NCBI GenBank assembly: GCA_041660925.1 | Contig: JBAZVI010000006.1 | Coordinates: forward strand, 1 to 64,000 | DNA: 64,000 bases | Source: Elusimicrobiota bacterium | GTDB lineage: Bacteria; Elusimicrobiota; Elusimicrobia; UBA1565 | Direction: 5' to 3' | Shown here: piece by piece, positions 25,304 through 34,079 of the stretch | Numbering within the stretch: the stretch's first letter is position 1 | How the letters are laid out: the number at the start of each line of letters is the position of its first letter | Made by a program: the position numbers and the translations under genes | The notes under the pieces: generated by a model | Databases searched by the model: none | What the model saw: the letters and a program-made list of their open reading frames with translations, nothing else | Told to the model about the DNA's origin: nothing

Positions 25304-27187
25304 TCAGAAGCGGACTTCTAGGCCCCCGCGGTACGCTCGGCCGGGCATGGGGACATCGGAGGTCTCCTCGCGGTACTTGTTGCTGAGGTTGTCGACCGCG
25401 AAGAAGCCGGTCCAGCGGCCCAGGAAGCGCGCGCGGACGACGGTGCCGAGGACGTGATAGGCCGGGAGCATGCCGAGGGTGCCTCCGGAATAGCGCCGTT
25501 GTCCCACCCAGAGGTTGTGGAGGTCCCAGTCCAGCCAGGGCCGCGGCTGGAGAGTCAGCCCGGCGGTGAACTTGTGCTCGGGTGCATAGAGGAGCTGCCC
25601 CTGCACCTGAGCCGCCAGGATCCCGGTCCCGCGCTGGGTGATGGTGTTGTTCGTCGTCTGCTGGAAGGAGTGGTTCCCGTAGAGGCGGAGCGGGGGCAGG
25701 AGCCGCTCGCTGATCTCCGTCTCGACTCCCCAGATGGACGCGGAGCCGCTGTTGAGGACCTTCAAGGCGTTGGCGGGACCGCGCAGCCCGAGGATGTCCT
25801 TGGCCTCGTTGTTGAAATAGGTCACGCCGAGATGGTGGCGGTCCGCGGCCTGAAACTCCACCTTCGCCTCGACGGTCTGGAGGGACTCCGGGGTGAGCTC
25901 GGGGTTCTCGGCGATGGTGAGTCCGCCGGCTCTCCTCTCGTAGACCTCGCCGAAGTTGGGAGCGCGGAAGGAGCGGCCGTAGGAGCTCTTCAGGGTCCAG
26001 TGCTCTCCGAGGGTGTAGACGAGGCCGGCGCGCGGAGAGAAGAAGCTCGGCGACAGGGAGTTCTTGTCCCAGCGGCCGCCCGCCTGGAGGTAGAGGTCGG
26101 GCAGCGGACGCATCTCGAGCTGGGCGAAATAGCCCTGCTCGGTGATGTCGTGACGGTCGGCGTCCGTCACGTCCTCCCAGTTGTTGCGCAGCTGCACTCC
26201 GGACACCAGGGAATAGTCCTCCAGGAAGGACCAGGTCGCCTGCAGCTCCCCGCCGACCCGGTAGCTCGTGAGTATCCCGAGGAAGCTCTGCGCCTCGTAG
26301 TAGTTCCAGTACGCCCGGGGCACGAGCTCCAGCGTCTCCACGGGCTTCCAGGACGCGGAGGTGTTGGCGAAGTACTCGGCGTAGTGCGTGTCGTTATGGG
26401 TGCTGGGCGCGCTGCGCGTCATGGAGTACTGATGGATGCCCTGGTCGTAGCCCAGGGAGAGCTCCGCGGGGCCGCGGTCGAGCCGGAGGAAGAGGTTCCC
26501 GGCGTAGGTGGATTCGTTGCTGTTGACCAGATGCGGGCCCTGGGACTGGTAATAGCGGCCGGAGACGAACATCGCGGACTCCCGTTCCTGCCACTCGCGC
26601 CCGTACTCCGCCCCCCCCTCCTTCGTGTCGAAGGAGCCGTAGCTCCCCCGCGCGCGCAGGCCGGGGTCGGTCCGTCCGCTCTTGGTGAAGATCTGGATGA
26701 CCCCGTCCATGGCGTTGGTCCCGTAGAGGGAGGAGGCGGGCCCCTTGAGGATCTCGATGCGGCGGATCTTGTCGATGGAGATGCGCTCGTCCGGGTCGAA
26801 GGAGCCGAAGAAGTAGTCGTTGACCGGCCGGCCGTCCATGAGCAGGAGGATGCGCTTGTTCGTGTGGGTGGAGCTGCCGTTGAGGCCGCGGTTGTCGACG
26901 TGCACGACCTCGTAATCGGCGGCGCCGGTGGCCGAGTTGCTCACGCGCACGTCCATCCCCGGGACCAGGCGGAGGATGTCGGCCAGACTCCGCGCGCCCA
27001 GGCGCTTGAGGTCCTCCGCGGTGAAGACGGTCATCGAGGCCGCGACCGTGCGCAGCTTCTGGGGCTTGCGCCCGGCGGTCGTGACGATGGCCTCCTGCTC
27101 GAAGAAGTCGAAATCCGACTTCGAGGCGTCCTCCGCCTGCGCGGGAATCGCCGACAGAAGGGCGAGCAACGCGAGTAGCCTTCCCAT
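25304..27187 (-). CDS. TonB-dependent outer-membrane receptor
   Basis: The 627-residue protein has a signal peptide (to AQA) and then a TonB-box-like EAIVTTAGRKPQ. The plug domain has VTVFTAEDLKRLGA-type blocks, SLADILRLVPGMDV, DNRGLNG and ILLLMDGRPVND, then KGPASSLYGTNAMDGVI. The 22-strand-type barrel ends with the C-terminal aromatic EVRF. Length and plug resemble BtuB/Cir/FepA-type receptors for cobalamin, siderophores or oligosaccharides; the ligand is not evident. It heads the operon with a small secreted protein and the STT3-like enzyme. A -10 box 8 nt before ATG suggests leaderless expression. Confidence 0.92.
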   Translation of the reverse strand: MGRLLALLALLSAIPAQAEDASKSDFDFFEQEAIVTTAGRKPQKLRTVAASMTVFTAEDLKRLGARSLADILRLVPGMDVRVSNSATGAADYEVVHVDNRGLNGSSTHTNKRILLLMDGRPVNDYFFGSFDPDERISIDKIRRIEILKGPASSLYGTNAMDGVIQIFTKSGRTDPGLRARGSYGSFDTKEGGAEYGREWQERESAMFVSGRYYQSQGPHLVNSNESTYAGNLFLRLDRGPAELSLGYDQGIHQYSMTRSAPSTHNDTHYAEYFANTSASWKPVETLELVPRAYWNYYEAQSFLGILTSYRVGGELQATWSFLEDYSLVSGVQLRNNWEDVTDADRHDITEQGYFAQLEMRPLPDLYLQAGGRWDKNSLSPSFFSPRAGLVYTLGEHWTLKSSYGRSFRAPNFGEVYERRAGGLTIAENPELTPESLQTVEAKVEFQAADRHHLGVTYFNNEAKDILGLRGPANALKVLNSGSASIWGVETEISERLLPPLRLYGNHSFQQTTNNTITQRGTGILAAQVQGQLLYAPEHKFTAGLTLQPRPWLDWDLHNLWVGQRRYSGGTLGMLPAYHVLGTVVRARFLGRWTGFFAVDNLSNKYREETSDVPMPGRAYRGGLEVRF

Positions 27188-27195
27188 TTGTTCCG

Positions 27196-27201
27196 TTTAT
27201 A
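27196..27201 (-). promoter_or_regulatory. -10 box (TATAAA) of the TonB receptor operon
   Basis: On the - strand TATAAA lies 8 nt before ATG 27187, with no Shine-Dalgarno between; leaderless start implied. Confidence 0.5.
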
Positions 27202-27281
27202 GCATTTCCGGTCGCGCGGCTAACATCCACTTATCGAGGCAGTGCTCGCATCATCTTGACGAGCGTCGATCCTGAAAGGAT

Positions 27282-27911
27282 TCACGCTTTCCGGCGGAGG
27301 ATGTTGATCTCGATGCGTCGGTTGGCGTTGCGGCCTTCCGGGGTGTCGTTGGGCTTGATCGGCCGGTACGCGCCGAAGCCGATGGCCGAGAGGCGCGAGG
27401 AGGGCACCCCGTAGGCCTCGAAGTACTTGAGGATGGTGAAGGCGCGCGCGGCGGAGAGCTCCCAGTTCGTGCGGAAATAGGAGCTCCGCCCCAGAGGGCG
27501 GTCGTCGGTGTGTCCCTCGATCTGGATGGGGTTGGGGAGCTCGGAGAGGGCCTCCGCGAGCTTGATGAGATGCGGCGTGGAGCTCTCCTTGAGGCGGTCG
27601 CTGCCCGACTCGAAGAGGATGGGAGAGAGGAACACGATGCGCATGTTGTCCTCGGTCACCTCGATGCGGGCGATCTGCTGGATGCCGTGCTTGGAGAAGA
27701 GCTCCTTGAGCACGGTGCTCTCCTTGCCGAACTGCTCCTCGACTCCCTGCAGGCTCATCTGGAGGCTCACGCTCTTCGTCGCGACGGCCGCGTAGAGGAG
27801 CAGGAAGAAGATGACGAGGTAGCTCATCAGGTCGCCGTAGGTGACGGCCCACAGGGCGCTCTTGTTGAGCTGGGATTCGAGGTCTTCTTCGCGCTCCTCC
27901 CAGGAACTCAC
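27282..27911 (-). CDS. motB: MotB-type stator protein
   Basis: The 209-residue protein has a short cytoplasmic N-terminus and one TM helix with the ion-binding motif WAVTYGDLMSYLVIFFLLLY, Asp27 being the proton/sodium site. A plug-like linker precedes an OmpA-type peptidoglycan-binding domain (about 75-205: IQIEGHTDDRP, LSAARAFTILKYF, GFGAYRP, NRRIEINI). It is shorter than E. coli MotB (308 aa) but complete in domains. The start overlaps the motA stop (ATGA). With MotA it forms a peptidoglycan-anchored stator. No flagellar filament or export genes are in the window, so the rotor it drives may be the FliF-FliG fusion (inference). Confidence 0.9.
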   Translation of the reverse strand: MSSWEEREEDLESQLNKSALWAVTYGDLMSYLVIFFLLLYAAVATKSVSLQMSLQGVEEQFGKESTVLKELFSKHGIQQIARIEVTEDNMRIVFLSPILFESGSDRLKESSTPHLIKLAEALSELPNPIQIEGHTDDRPLGRSSYFRTNWELSAARAFTILKYFEAYGVPSSRLSAIGFGAYRPIKPNDTPEGRNANRRIEINILRRKA

Positions 27912-28702
27912 GCGGCGGCCTCCGGCGAGCGCAGGCCCGAAGCCATGTCGAGGCGCCGCTGCTCGGAGTAGGAGGCCAGGTGCAGCTCGACGAGGTAGGG
28001 GGCCTTGCCCGAGGTGATGTCGAGCACGCCCTCGAGCACGATCTCGAGGATGAGGGTCTCGCGCATCGCGGTGAGACGGAGCTGCCCGGCGACGGGGACG
28101 CAGAGCAGGTTCGCCATGCCGATGCCGATGAACGCCGAGGAGAGGGCGAGCGCCATGTAGGGCCCCATCTTGGAGGGGTCGGAGAGCGTGCTGAGCACGT
28201 GGATCATGCCGAGCAGGGTGCCCATGATGCCGAACATCGGCGAGAGCACGCTGACCGTGCGCCAGAAGTTCGCGTCCTCCTGGCGGGCGAGGCGGCGGTG
28301 CTTGATCTCCTTCTCCATGATGCGGCGCGTCTCGTCGGACTCCCCGGTCGAGATGGCGACCATGATCGCCCGGTTGACGAAGCCGTCGAGGATCCCGCGG
28401 CCCTCGTCGCGCAGGGCGAGGAGGCCGCCTCCTCCCTGGGCGACGCGCGCGAGGCGCACGCCCTCGGCGACCGCCTCGTCGACGCTCATCTCGCGCTGCG
28501 GCAGGAGCAGGCGCAGCAGGGCCTTGAGCGCGCTGAAGCTCGTGCCGATGGGCGTGCTGATGAGCATGGCCGCGAAGGTCCCGCCCACGACGACGAGGAT
28601 GCCGTGGCCGTTGACGAAAGCCTGGCCCGCGCTCTTGCCGATGATGTTCGAGAGCACGATGGCCAGCCCGCCGAGCAGACCGATCCAGACTCCGATGTTC
28701 AT
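27908..28702 (-). CDS. motA: MotA/PomA-type stator protein
   Basis: The 264-residue protein has four TM helices: pairs at about 3-20 and 33-50, and at about 150-170 and 183-205. The MotA loop contains the GGTFAAMLISTP block and the cytoplasmic charged region with EKEIKHRRLARQEDANFWRT. The TM3 motif LSPMFGIMGTLLGMIHVLS holds the conserved Pro. The N-terminus GVWIGLLGGLAIVL and the length fit PomA-like stators. It overlaps the upstream response-regulator gene (ATGA) and motB, so stator synthesis is coupled to two-component regulators. Confidence 0.92.
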   Translation of the reverse strand: MNIGVWIGLLGGLAIVLSNIIGKSAGQAFVNGHGILVVVGGTFAAMLISTPIGTSFSALKALLRLLLPQREMSVDEAVAEGVRLARVAQGGGGLLALRDEGRGILDGFVNRAIMVAISTGESDETRRIMEKEIKHRRLARQEDANFWRTVSVLSPMFGIMGTLLGMIHVLSTLSDPSKMGPYMALALSSAFIGIGMANLLCVPVAGQLRLTAMRETLILEIVLEGVLDITSGKAPYLVELHLASYSEQRRLDMASGLRSPEAAA

Positions 28703-29454
28703 CTTCCCCTCCCCGTCTCGTTACGCAGGATGTAGCCGACCCGGATGACGGCCTCGATGCGGCGGCCGGCGTCTCCGAGCTTGCGGCGCAGATTCTCGAT
28801 GTGCTTGTCGACGGTGCGCGTCGTCATCGTCGGGTCCCCGCCCCAGACCTGCTCCAGCAGGATGCTGCGCGTGAGCACGCGGTTCGACTGGCGGATGAGG
28901 TAGACGAGGAGGTCGAACTCCAGGCGCGTGAGCTCGATCTCGTTGGCCTTCACCCTGCAGACGCGCTGGTCGAGGAACACGCTCACGTCCGAGAAGCGCA
29001 GGACCTCCTCCGGCGGAGCGGAGGCGGCGGTGCGGCGCAGGAAGCCGTCGATGCGGACCAGCAGGAAGTCCGGGTCGAAGGGCTTCACGAGGTATTCATC
29101 GGCGCCCGAGTGGAAGCCCGCGACCACGTCCGCGGTCTCCTTGAGCGCCCCCGACATGGCGATGATGACGAGGTTGCGGGTCTGCTCGCTGTTGCGCAGG
29201 ACGCGGATGATCTCCTTGCCGTCCATGCCCGGGAGCTGCATGTCGAGGAGGACGACGTCCGGCTTCGTCTTGAGCATCGCGTCGAAAAAGCGGCCGGCGG
29301 TCGGATGCAGCGAGGTCTTATAGCCCTTCGTCGAGAGGAGCTTGACGAGGTAGTCCCCCATCTCGGGGTCGTCCTCGACGACCGCGACCGAGGGGCTCCC
29401 CGAGGAAGCGCCTCCTCCGGACGCGGTCCGATCGCGGCCGGCCGAGGGAGGCAT
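28699..29454 (-). CDS. OmpR/PhoB-family DNA-binding response regulator
   Basis: The 251-residue protein has a Gly/Ser-rich start (1-20), a receiver domain at about 22-137 with phospho-acceptor Asp71 in DVVLLDMQLPG and Lys in LVKPF, and a winged-helix Trans_reg_C domain at about 150-248 (LTRLEFDLLVYLIRQ, RTVDKHIENLRRKLGD). It is part of a run of genes (receiver-MBL fusion, single receiver, this regulator, motA, motB) overlapping by about 4 nt, so it probably controls stator or related gene expression. No cognate kinase is next to it. Confidence 0.9.
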   Translation of the reverse strand: MPPSAGRDRTASGGGASSGSPSVAVVEDDPEMGDYLVKLLSTKGYKTSLHPTAGRFFDAMLKTKPDVVLLDMQLPGMDGKEIIRVLRNSEQTRNLVIIAMSGALKETADVVAGFHSGADEYLVKPFDPDFLLVRIDGFLRRTAASAPPEEVLRFSDVSVFLDQRVCRVKANEIELTRLEFDLLVYLIRQSNRVLTRSILLEQVWGGDPTMTTRTVDKHIENLRRKLGDAGRRIEAVIRVGYILRNETGRGR

Positions 29455-29834
29455 CAGCTCCGCGGCCCCTTCTTCAGCGCGCTCTCGACGCGCGCAAGGA
29501 GGTCGTGGACCTCGAAGGGCTTGACCACGTAGTCGTCGGCCCCGGCCGCGAGCCCCTCGGAGACGGGGCCGAACTCGGCGCGGACCGTGCAGAGGATGAT
29601 CGGCGTCCCCGGGCGGGGGCCCGCGCCGCGGATGCGGCGGCAGATGTCGATGCCCGTCATGTCGGGGAGGTGGACGTCGAGGACCACGAGGTCGGGAGAC
29701 TTCTCCGCGTAGAGCGCGAGGCCCTCCTCGCCGTTGACGGCCGCGTGGACCTCGTAGCCGGCCCCTCCGAGCACGTCCTTGAGGACGGCGCGGAAGTCTT
29801 CGTCGTCCTCGACGACCAGGAGCCGGGCGCTCAC
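29454..29834 (-). CDS. Single-domain response regulator (CheY-like)
   Basis: The product has 126 residues and only a receiver domain: acidic pair EDDED (10-12), Asp53 in LVVLDVHLPD, a Thr/Ser site in IILCTVR and Lys in VVKPFE. GTG 29834 overlaps the preceding stop (GTGA) and the stop overlaps the next ATG (ATGA). A lone receiver between a receiver-hydrolase fusion and motAB could act like CheY by binding a motor component such as the FliF-FliG protein (inference). Confidence 0.85.
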   Translation of the reverse strand: MSARLLVVEDDEDFRAVLKDVLGGAGYEVHAAVNGEEGLALYAEKSPDLVVLDVHLPDMTGIDICRRIRGAGPRPGTPIILCTVRAEFGPVSEGLAAGADDYVVKPFEVHDLLARVESALKKGPRS

Positions 29835-31171
29835 GGGAGCTCCACTTTCAAGCCGTCGCGGGCCGCGAAGCAGTCGATGTCCGCCCCGGCCTTCCGGATG
29901 AGCCCGCGGCAGTGCTCGATGTGGGCGTCCATGAGCTCGTCGGTGTGCTCGGGGTCGTGGTGGAAGACCGCGAGCCGCCGGGCCTCGGCGCTCAGGGCGA
30001 CGCGGACGGCGTCGTCGAAGGTGCTGTGTCCCCAGCCGCGCTTGCGGGAGTACTCCTCCTCGGTGTACTGCGCCTCCCCGATGAGCACGTCGCTGCCGCG
30101 GGCGAACTCGACGATGGCCGCGTCCTGGCGGCGCGAGGTCTCGTTGTCCCCGTCGAGCTTCGCGAAGGGCTCGTGGTCGCTGAGGTAGGTCACGACCCTC
30201 CCCTGCGCCTCGATGCGGAAGCCGATGCAGACGCCCGGGTGGTTGAGGTGGTGGAAGGAGACGCGGGCGACCCCGAAGTCCACCGCCGTTGTCATCTCGA
30301 CGAAGCTGAGCCGGCAGGAGAGGCTCGCCAGAGGGATCGGGAAGTAGTCCGAGGCCATGGAGCCGCTGAAGACCTTCTCGAGGCTCCCGTGGGCTCCGCG
30401 CACGCTGTAGAGCGTGAAGGAGTTCTTCGGGTTGTAGAGCGGAGTGAAGAAGGGGAAGCCCTGGATGTGGTCCCAGTGCGTGTGTCCGACGAAGATGTGC
30501 CCGTCGATGGGCCGGTCGGGGTTCTCCTTCAGGAGCTGGAGCCCCAGCTCGCGCAGCCCGGTGCCGCAGTCGATGATGAGGTGGAGGTCGCCGACGCGCA
30601 CTTCGGTGCACGAGGTGTTCCCCCCGTAGCGGGCCGTCTTCGGCCCGCCGGTGGCGCAGGAGCCGCGGGTGCCCCAGAAGCGCACGAACATGGGAGGACG
30701 CGCGGAGCCCGCGACCGAGGCCGGCGCGGGAGCCGGGCGCGGCGCGGGGGCCGCCGCGGGGGCCTGCGGGCGGGGAGCGGCCGCCGACGACCGGCTCGGA
30801 GCGCCGCGCAGCAGCGCAAGGACCTTCGCGCGCAGGTCCTCGATGGAGAAGGGCTTCACGATGTAGTCGTCGGCCCCGGCGGCCTTCGCCTGGCTCTTGT
30901 CGGTGGCGAAGGGCTTCGAGGAGCAGACGAGGATGCGGACCCCCGGGACCCCGTCGGGAGCCTTGAGACGCTGGCAGAGCTCGTAGCCGTGCATGCGCGG
31001 CATCATGAGGTCGGTGACCACGACGTCGGGCCGCCAGGCGAGGGCCTTCTCGAGGGCGTCCTGCCCGTCGACGGCGGTCTGGATGTCGTACTCCTCGGCG
31101 AGGAGCGTGGCCGCGAACTCGCGGACCATGGGGTCGTCTTCGACGACCAGGACCTTCCGTTTATCAGCCAT
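29831..31171 (-). CDS. Receiver domain fused to a metallo-beta-lactamase-fold hydrolase
   Basis: The 446-residue protein has a receiver at about 5-122 (Asp54 in VVVTDLMMP, Lys in IVKPF), a Pro/Ala linker (125-160) and an MBL-fold domain (161-446). The latter has FWGTRGSCATGG and the metal motif HTHWDH (His230, His232, Asp234, His235), with further His/Asp ligands in FHHLNHPG, LSDHEPF and FHHDPEHTD. The WGTRGS start and ligand spacing resemble PhnP/RNase Z/cyclic-phosphodiesterase-like members; the substrate is unknown but a nucleotide or phosphodiester is likely. It overlaps the valS stop by 8 nt and precedes two more regulators and motAB. Phosphorylation-gated hydrolysis of a small signal is a reasonable inference. 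Confidence 0.85.
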   Translation of the reverse strand: MADKRKVLVVEDDPMVREFAATLLAEEYDIQTAVDGQDALEKALAWRPDVVVTDLMMPRMHGYELCQRLKAPDGVPGVRILVCSSKPFATDKSQAKAAGADDYIVKPFSIEDLRAKVLALLRGAPSRSSAAAPRPQAPAAAPAPRPAPAPASVAGSARPPMFVRFWGTRGSCATGGPKTARYGGNTSCTEVRVGDLHLIIDCGTGLRELGLQLLKENPDRPIDGHIFVGHTHWDHIQGFPFFTPLYNPKNSFTLYSVRGAHGSLEKVFSGSMASDYFPIPLASLSCRLSFVEMTTAVDFGVARVSFHHLNHPGVCIGFRIEAQGRVVTYLSDHEPFAKLDGDNETSRRQDAAIVEFARGSDVLIGEAQYTEEEYSRKRGWGHSTFDDAVRVALSAEARRLAVFHHDPEHTDELMDAHIEHCRGLIRKAGADIDCFAARDGLKVELP

Positions 31172-34019
31172 CGAGGTTCCTCAGAGTGTCGAGCAGGGCC
31201 GCGTGCTCCGCGGAGGCTTCCTGCCGGCGTTTGCGCAGCTTCTGCACTTCGGCTTCCGGGGCGCGGCCGGCGAAGACGGGGTCCGCGAGGCGGTCCTCGC
31301 ACTGCTTCACGTCGTTGGAGAGGCGCTCGACCTCCTTGGCCAGGCGCTTGCGCTCCTTCTCGAAGTCGATGACGCCCGCGAGCGGGACGTAGAAGGTCAC
31401 GCCCGAGACGGCGGCGGTGGCCGACTGCGGAGGCCGGCCGGCGGCGGGCGCCAGCGCCTCGATGCGGGCGAGCTGGCGCAGGTAGGCGGCATGCTCGAGG
31501 AGGAGCCGCTCCTCGGCGGCGTCCTTCGCCGCGTGGTGCGCGACGATCTTCAGGGCGGGCGGGACGTTGAGCTGAGAACGCAGGGCCCGCAGGGCCTTCA
31601 CCGCGTCCATCACGAAGGCCATGCGCGCCTCGGCCTCGGCGTCGGTCCAGCCCTCGGGCCGGGGAGCGCCGGACTGGAGCAGGAAGTCCGCCTTCTCCCC
31701 CGAATACGGCTTGAGGGCGCCCCAGAGCTCCTCGGTGATGAACGGCATGACCGGGTGCAGGAGCTTGAGGGTGCCGGAGAGGACCCCGACGAGCACGGTG
31801 CGCACGGCGCGGACGTCGGGGGTCTCCTCGCCGGCGGGGGCGGCCAGGAGGCGCGCCTTGGCGAGCTCGACGTACCAGTCGCAGAACTTGTCCCAGAGGA
31901 ACTCGTAGACCGCGTCGGAGGCGGCCGCGAACGCGTAGTCCCCCATCTCGGACTCGACGCGGCCGCAGAGGGCCTGGAACTCGGAGAGGATCCAGCGGTC
32001 GGAGAGCTCGAGCTTCGAGCGGTCGAGGTCCTCGAGGCGATAGGACCCCTGGGGGACCTCGGGGAGGTTCATGAGCACGAAGCGCGTCGAGTTCCAGAGC
32101 TTGTTGGCGAAGTTGCGCGGCCCGCGCAGCGAGTCCTCGGCGTAGGGGATGTCGCGGCCCGGATAGGCCTGCATCGCCAGCGAGAAGCGGAAGGCGTCGG
32201 TCCCGTACTTGTCCATCATCGTCAGCGGGTCGACGACGTTGCCCAGCGACTTGGACATCTTCTTGCCGCTCTTGTCGCGCACGATGCCGTGGATGACGGC
32301 GTCGCGGAAGGGGGCCTTGCCCTCGAAGTGGAGGCCCATCATCTGCATGCGCGCGACCCACAGGTAGAGGATCTCGTAGCCGGTGACGAGCGTGCTCGTC
32401 GGATAGAAGAAGTTGAGGTCCGCCGTCTTCGCGGGCCAGCCGAAGACGGAGAGCGGCCAGAGCGCCGAGGAGAACCAGGTGTCGAGGACGTCGGGGTCCT
32501 GGAGCCACTGCGAGCCGCCGCACTTCGCGCAGGAGCCGGGCCGGTCGGCCTGGACGCGCACGCCCGGGGTCTTCAGGTCCTCGCCGGAAAGGCGGATCTG
32601 GACGGCGGTGGCGTGCGCCTCGATCTCCGAGAGGGAGAGCCCCGCTTTCAGATGCGCGCTCAGCGGGCCTTCCGCGCCGAGGGACTCCCCGCCCTTCTCC
32701 TTCGCGGGCATGAAGGCGACGACTTTGTCTCCGTGGCAGCCGACGCAGTACCAGACCGGGATGCGGTGCCCCCACCAGATCTGGCGCGAGAGGCACCAGT
32801 CGCGGATGTTCTTGAGCCAGTTGCGGTAGGGGACGTCCCAGGTCTCGGGCTGGATGCGGAACTCCCCCTTTTCGCTGGCGGCCAGCGCCTTCGCGGCGAG
32901 CGGCCCCATCTTCATGAACCACTGCGCGGAGACGAGCGGCTCGATGGGCTGCTGGCAGCGGTAGCAGACGCCGACGGAGTGCTTGTAGTCCTCGGTCTTC
33001 TCGAGGCAGCCGACGGCCTCGAGAGCGGCGACGACGGCCTCGCGGGCCTTCTCGCGGACGAGGCCCGTGAAGTGCACGCCCGCCGCGGGCGCCATGTGCC
33101 CCTGGAAGTCGATGACCTGCAGGGGGCCCGACATCTCGGTCTTGTGCCGCGTCCAGATCTCGAAGTCGTTGGGGTCGTGCGCCGGCGTGACCTTCACGGC
33201 GCCGGTCCCGAAGGAGGCGTCGACGTGCGGATCGGCGACGACCGGGATCTCGCCGTTGGAGGCGCCCTCGCGCAGGGGCAGGCGGAGCTTCTTGCCGACG
33301 AGGGCGCGGTAGCGCTCGTCGTTGGGGTTCACGGCGACGGCGGTGTCGCCGAGCATCGTCTCGGGGCGGGTCGTGGCGACGACGAGGCCGGGGCCGCCGT
33401 CGGCGGCGGGATAGCGGATGTGCCAGAGGTGCCCCTTGCGCTCCTCGAACTCCACCTCGATGTCGGAGAGCGCGGTTCCGCAGCGCACGCACCAGTTCAC
33501 CATGCGCGCGTCGCGGTGGATGAGTCCCTCGTCCCAGAAGCTCTTGAAGGCGGCGAGGACGGAGGCCGCGCGGGTCTCGTCCATCGTGAAGGCCTCGCGG
33601 CCCATGTCGAGGAGGCAGCCCAGGCGCTCGAGCTGGCCCATGATGGTCTTCTTGCAGTCGCGCGTCCAGGTCTGCATGAGCGCCAGGAACTCGGCGCGGC
33701 CGACGTCCTGGCGGCGCTGGCCCTTGGCCTTGAGCTGCTTCTCCATCACGTTCTGCGTCGCGATGCCGCCGTGGTCGGTGCCCGGGACCCAGCAGGTCTC
33801 GCGGCCGTGCAGCTTGTGGTGACGGATGAGGGCGTCCTGGAGCGTGTTGTTGAGGGCGTGGCCGATGTGGAGCGCGCCGGTCACGTTGGGAGGAGGGATG
33901 ACGATGACGAAGCGGTTGCGCGGGTCGCCGGCGGCCTTCGCGTGGGCGAGGCCCGCCTTCTTCCAGGCCTCCACCCACTTCTTCTCGACGTCCTGCGGCT
34001 GATAGACTTTATCGATCAC
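31164..34019 (-). CDS. valS: Valyl-tRNA synthetase
   Basis: The 951-residue class Ia synthetase charges tRNA-Val. Signature motifs are NVTGALHIGHALN (HIGH, near residue 40), WVPGTDHGGIATQ specific to ValRS, the editing domain (TTRPETMLGDTAVAV) and KKMSKSLGNVVDP (KMSKS). The C-terminal coiled-coil arm is typical (EKERKRLAKEVERLSNDV). GTG 34019 is chosen because a TATAAT box sits exactly 6 nt before it, which fits a leaderless start. The next gene starts inside its last codons. Confidence 0.95.
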   Translation of the reverse strand: MIDKVYQPQDVEKKWVEAWKKAGLAHAKAAGDPRNRFVIVIPPPNVTGALHIGHALNNTLQDALIRHHKLHGRETCWVPGTDHGGIATQNVMEKQLKAKGQRRQDVGRAEFLALMQTWTRDCKKTIMGQLERLGCLLDMGREAFTMDETRAASVLAAFKSFWDEGLIHRDARMVNWCVRCGTALSDIEVEFEERKGHLWHIRYPAADGGPGLVVATTRPETMLGDTAVAVNPNDERYRALVGKKLRLPLREGASNGEIPVVADPHVDASFGTGAVKVTPAHDPNDFEIWTRHKTEMSGPLQVIDFQGHMAPAAGVHFTGLVREKAREAVVAALEAVGCLEKTEDYKHSVGVCYRCQQPIEPLVSAQWFMKMGPLAAKALAASEKGEFRIQPETWDVPYRNWLKNIRDWCLSRQIWWGHRIPVWYCVGCHGDKVVAFMPAKEKGGESLGAEGPLSAHLKAGLSLSEIEAHATAVQIRLSGEDLKTPGVRVQADRPGSCAKCGGSQWLQDPDVLDTWFSSALWPLSVFGWPAKTADLNFFYPTSTLVTGYEILYLWVARMQMMGLHFEGKAPFRDAVIHGIVRDKSGKKMSKSLGNVVDPLTMMDKYGTDAFRFSLAMQAYPGRDIPYAEDSLRGPRNFANKLWNSTRFVLMNLPEVPQGSYRLEDLDRSKLELSDRWILSEFQALCGRVESEMGDYAFAAASDAVYEFLWDKFCDWYVELAKARLLAAPAGEETPDVRAVRTVLVGVLSGTLKLLHPVMPFITEELWGALKPYSGEKADFLLQSGAPRPEGWTDAEAEARMAFVMDAVKALRALRSQLNVPPALKIVAHHAAKDAAEERLLLEHAAYLRQLARIEALAPAAGRPPQSATAAVSGVTFYVPLAGVIDFEKERKRLAKEVERLSNDVKQCEDRLADPVFAGRAPEAEVQKLRKRRQEASAEHAALLDTLRNLDG

Positions 34020-34025
34020 GCCGCG

Positions 34026-34031
34026 ATTATA
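34026..34031 (-). promoter_or_regulatory. -10 box (TATAAT) of valS
   Basis: A perfect TATAAT on the - strand, 6 nt before GTG 34019; leaderless initiation implied. No clear -35 hexamer. Confidence 0.6.
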
Positions 34032-34079
34032 GGATATGGACTCGCGCGCGCGCCAGCACACGCGCGTACGGGCGGAGGC

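Noticed and set aside
27282..28702. ZorAB-type (Zorya phage defence) stators
   Set aside because: MotB has an ordinary OmpA peptidoglycan-binding domain and MotA no long tail; no zorC/D/E helicase or nuclease genes nearby.
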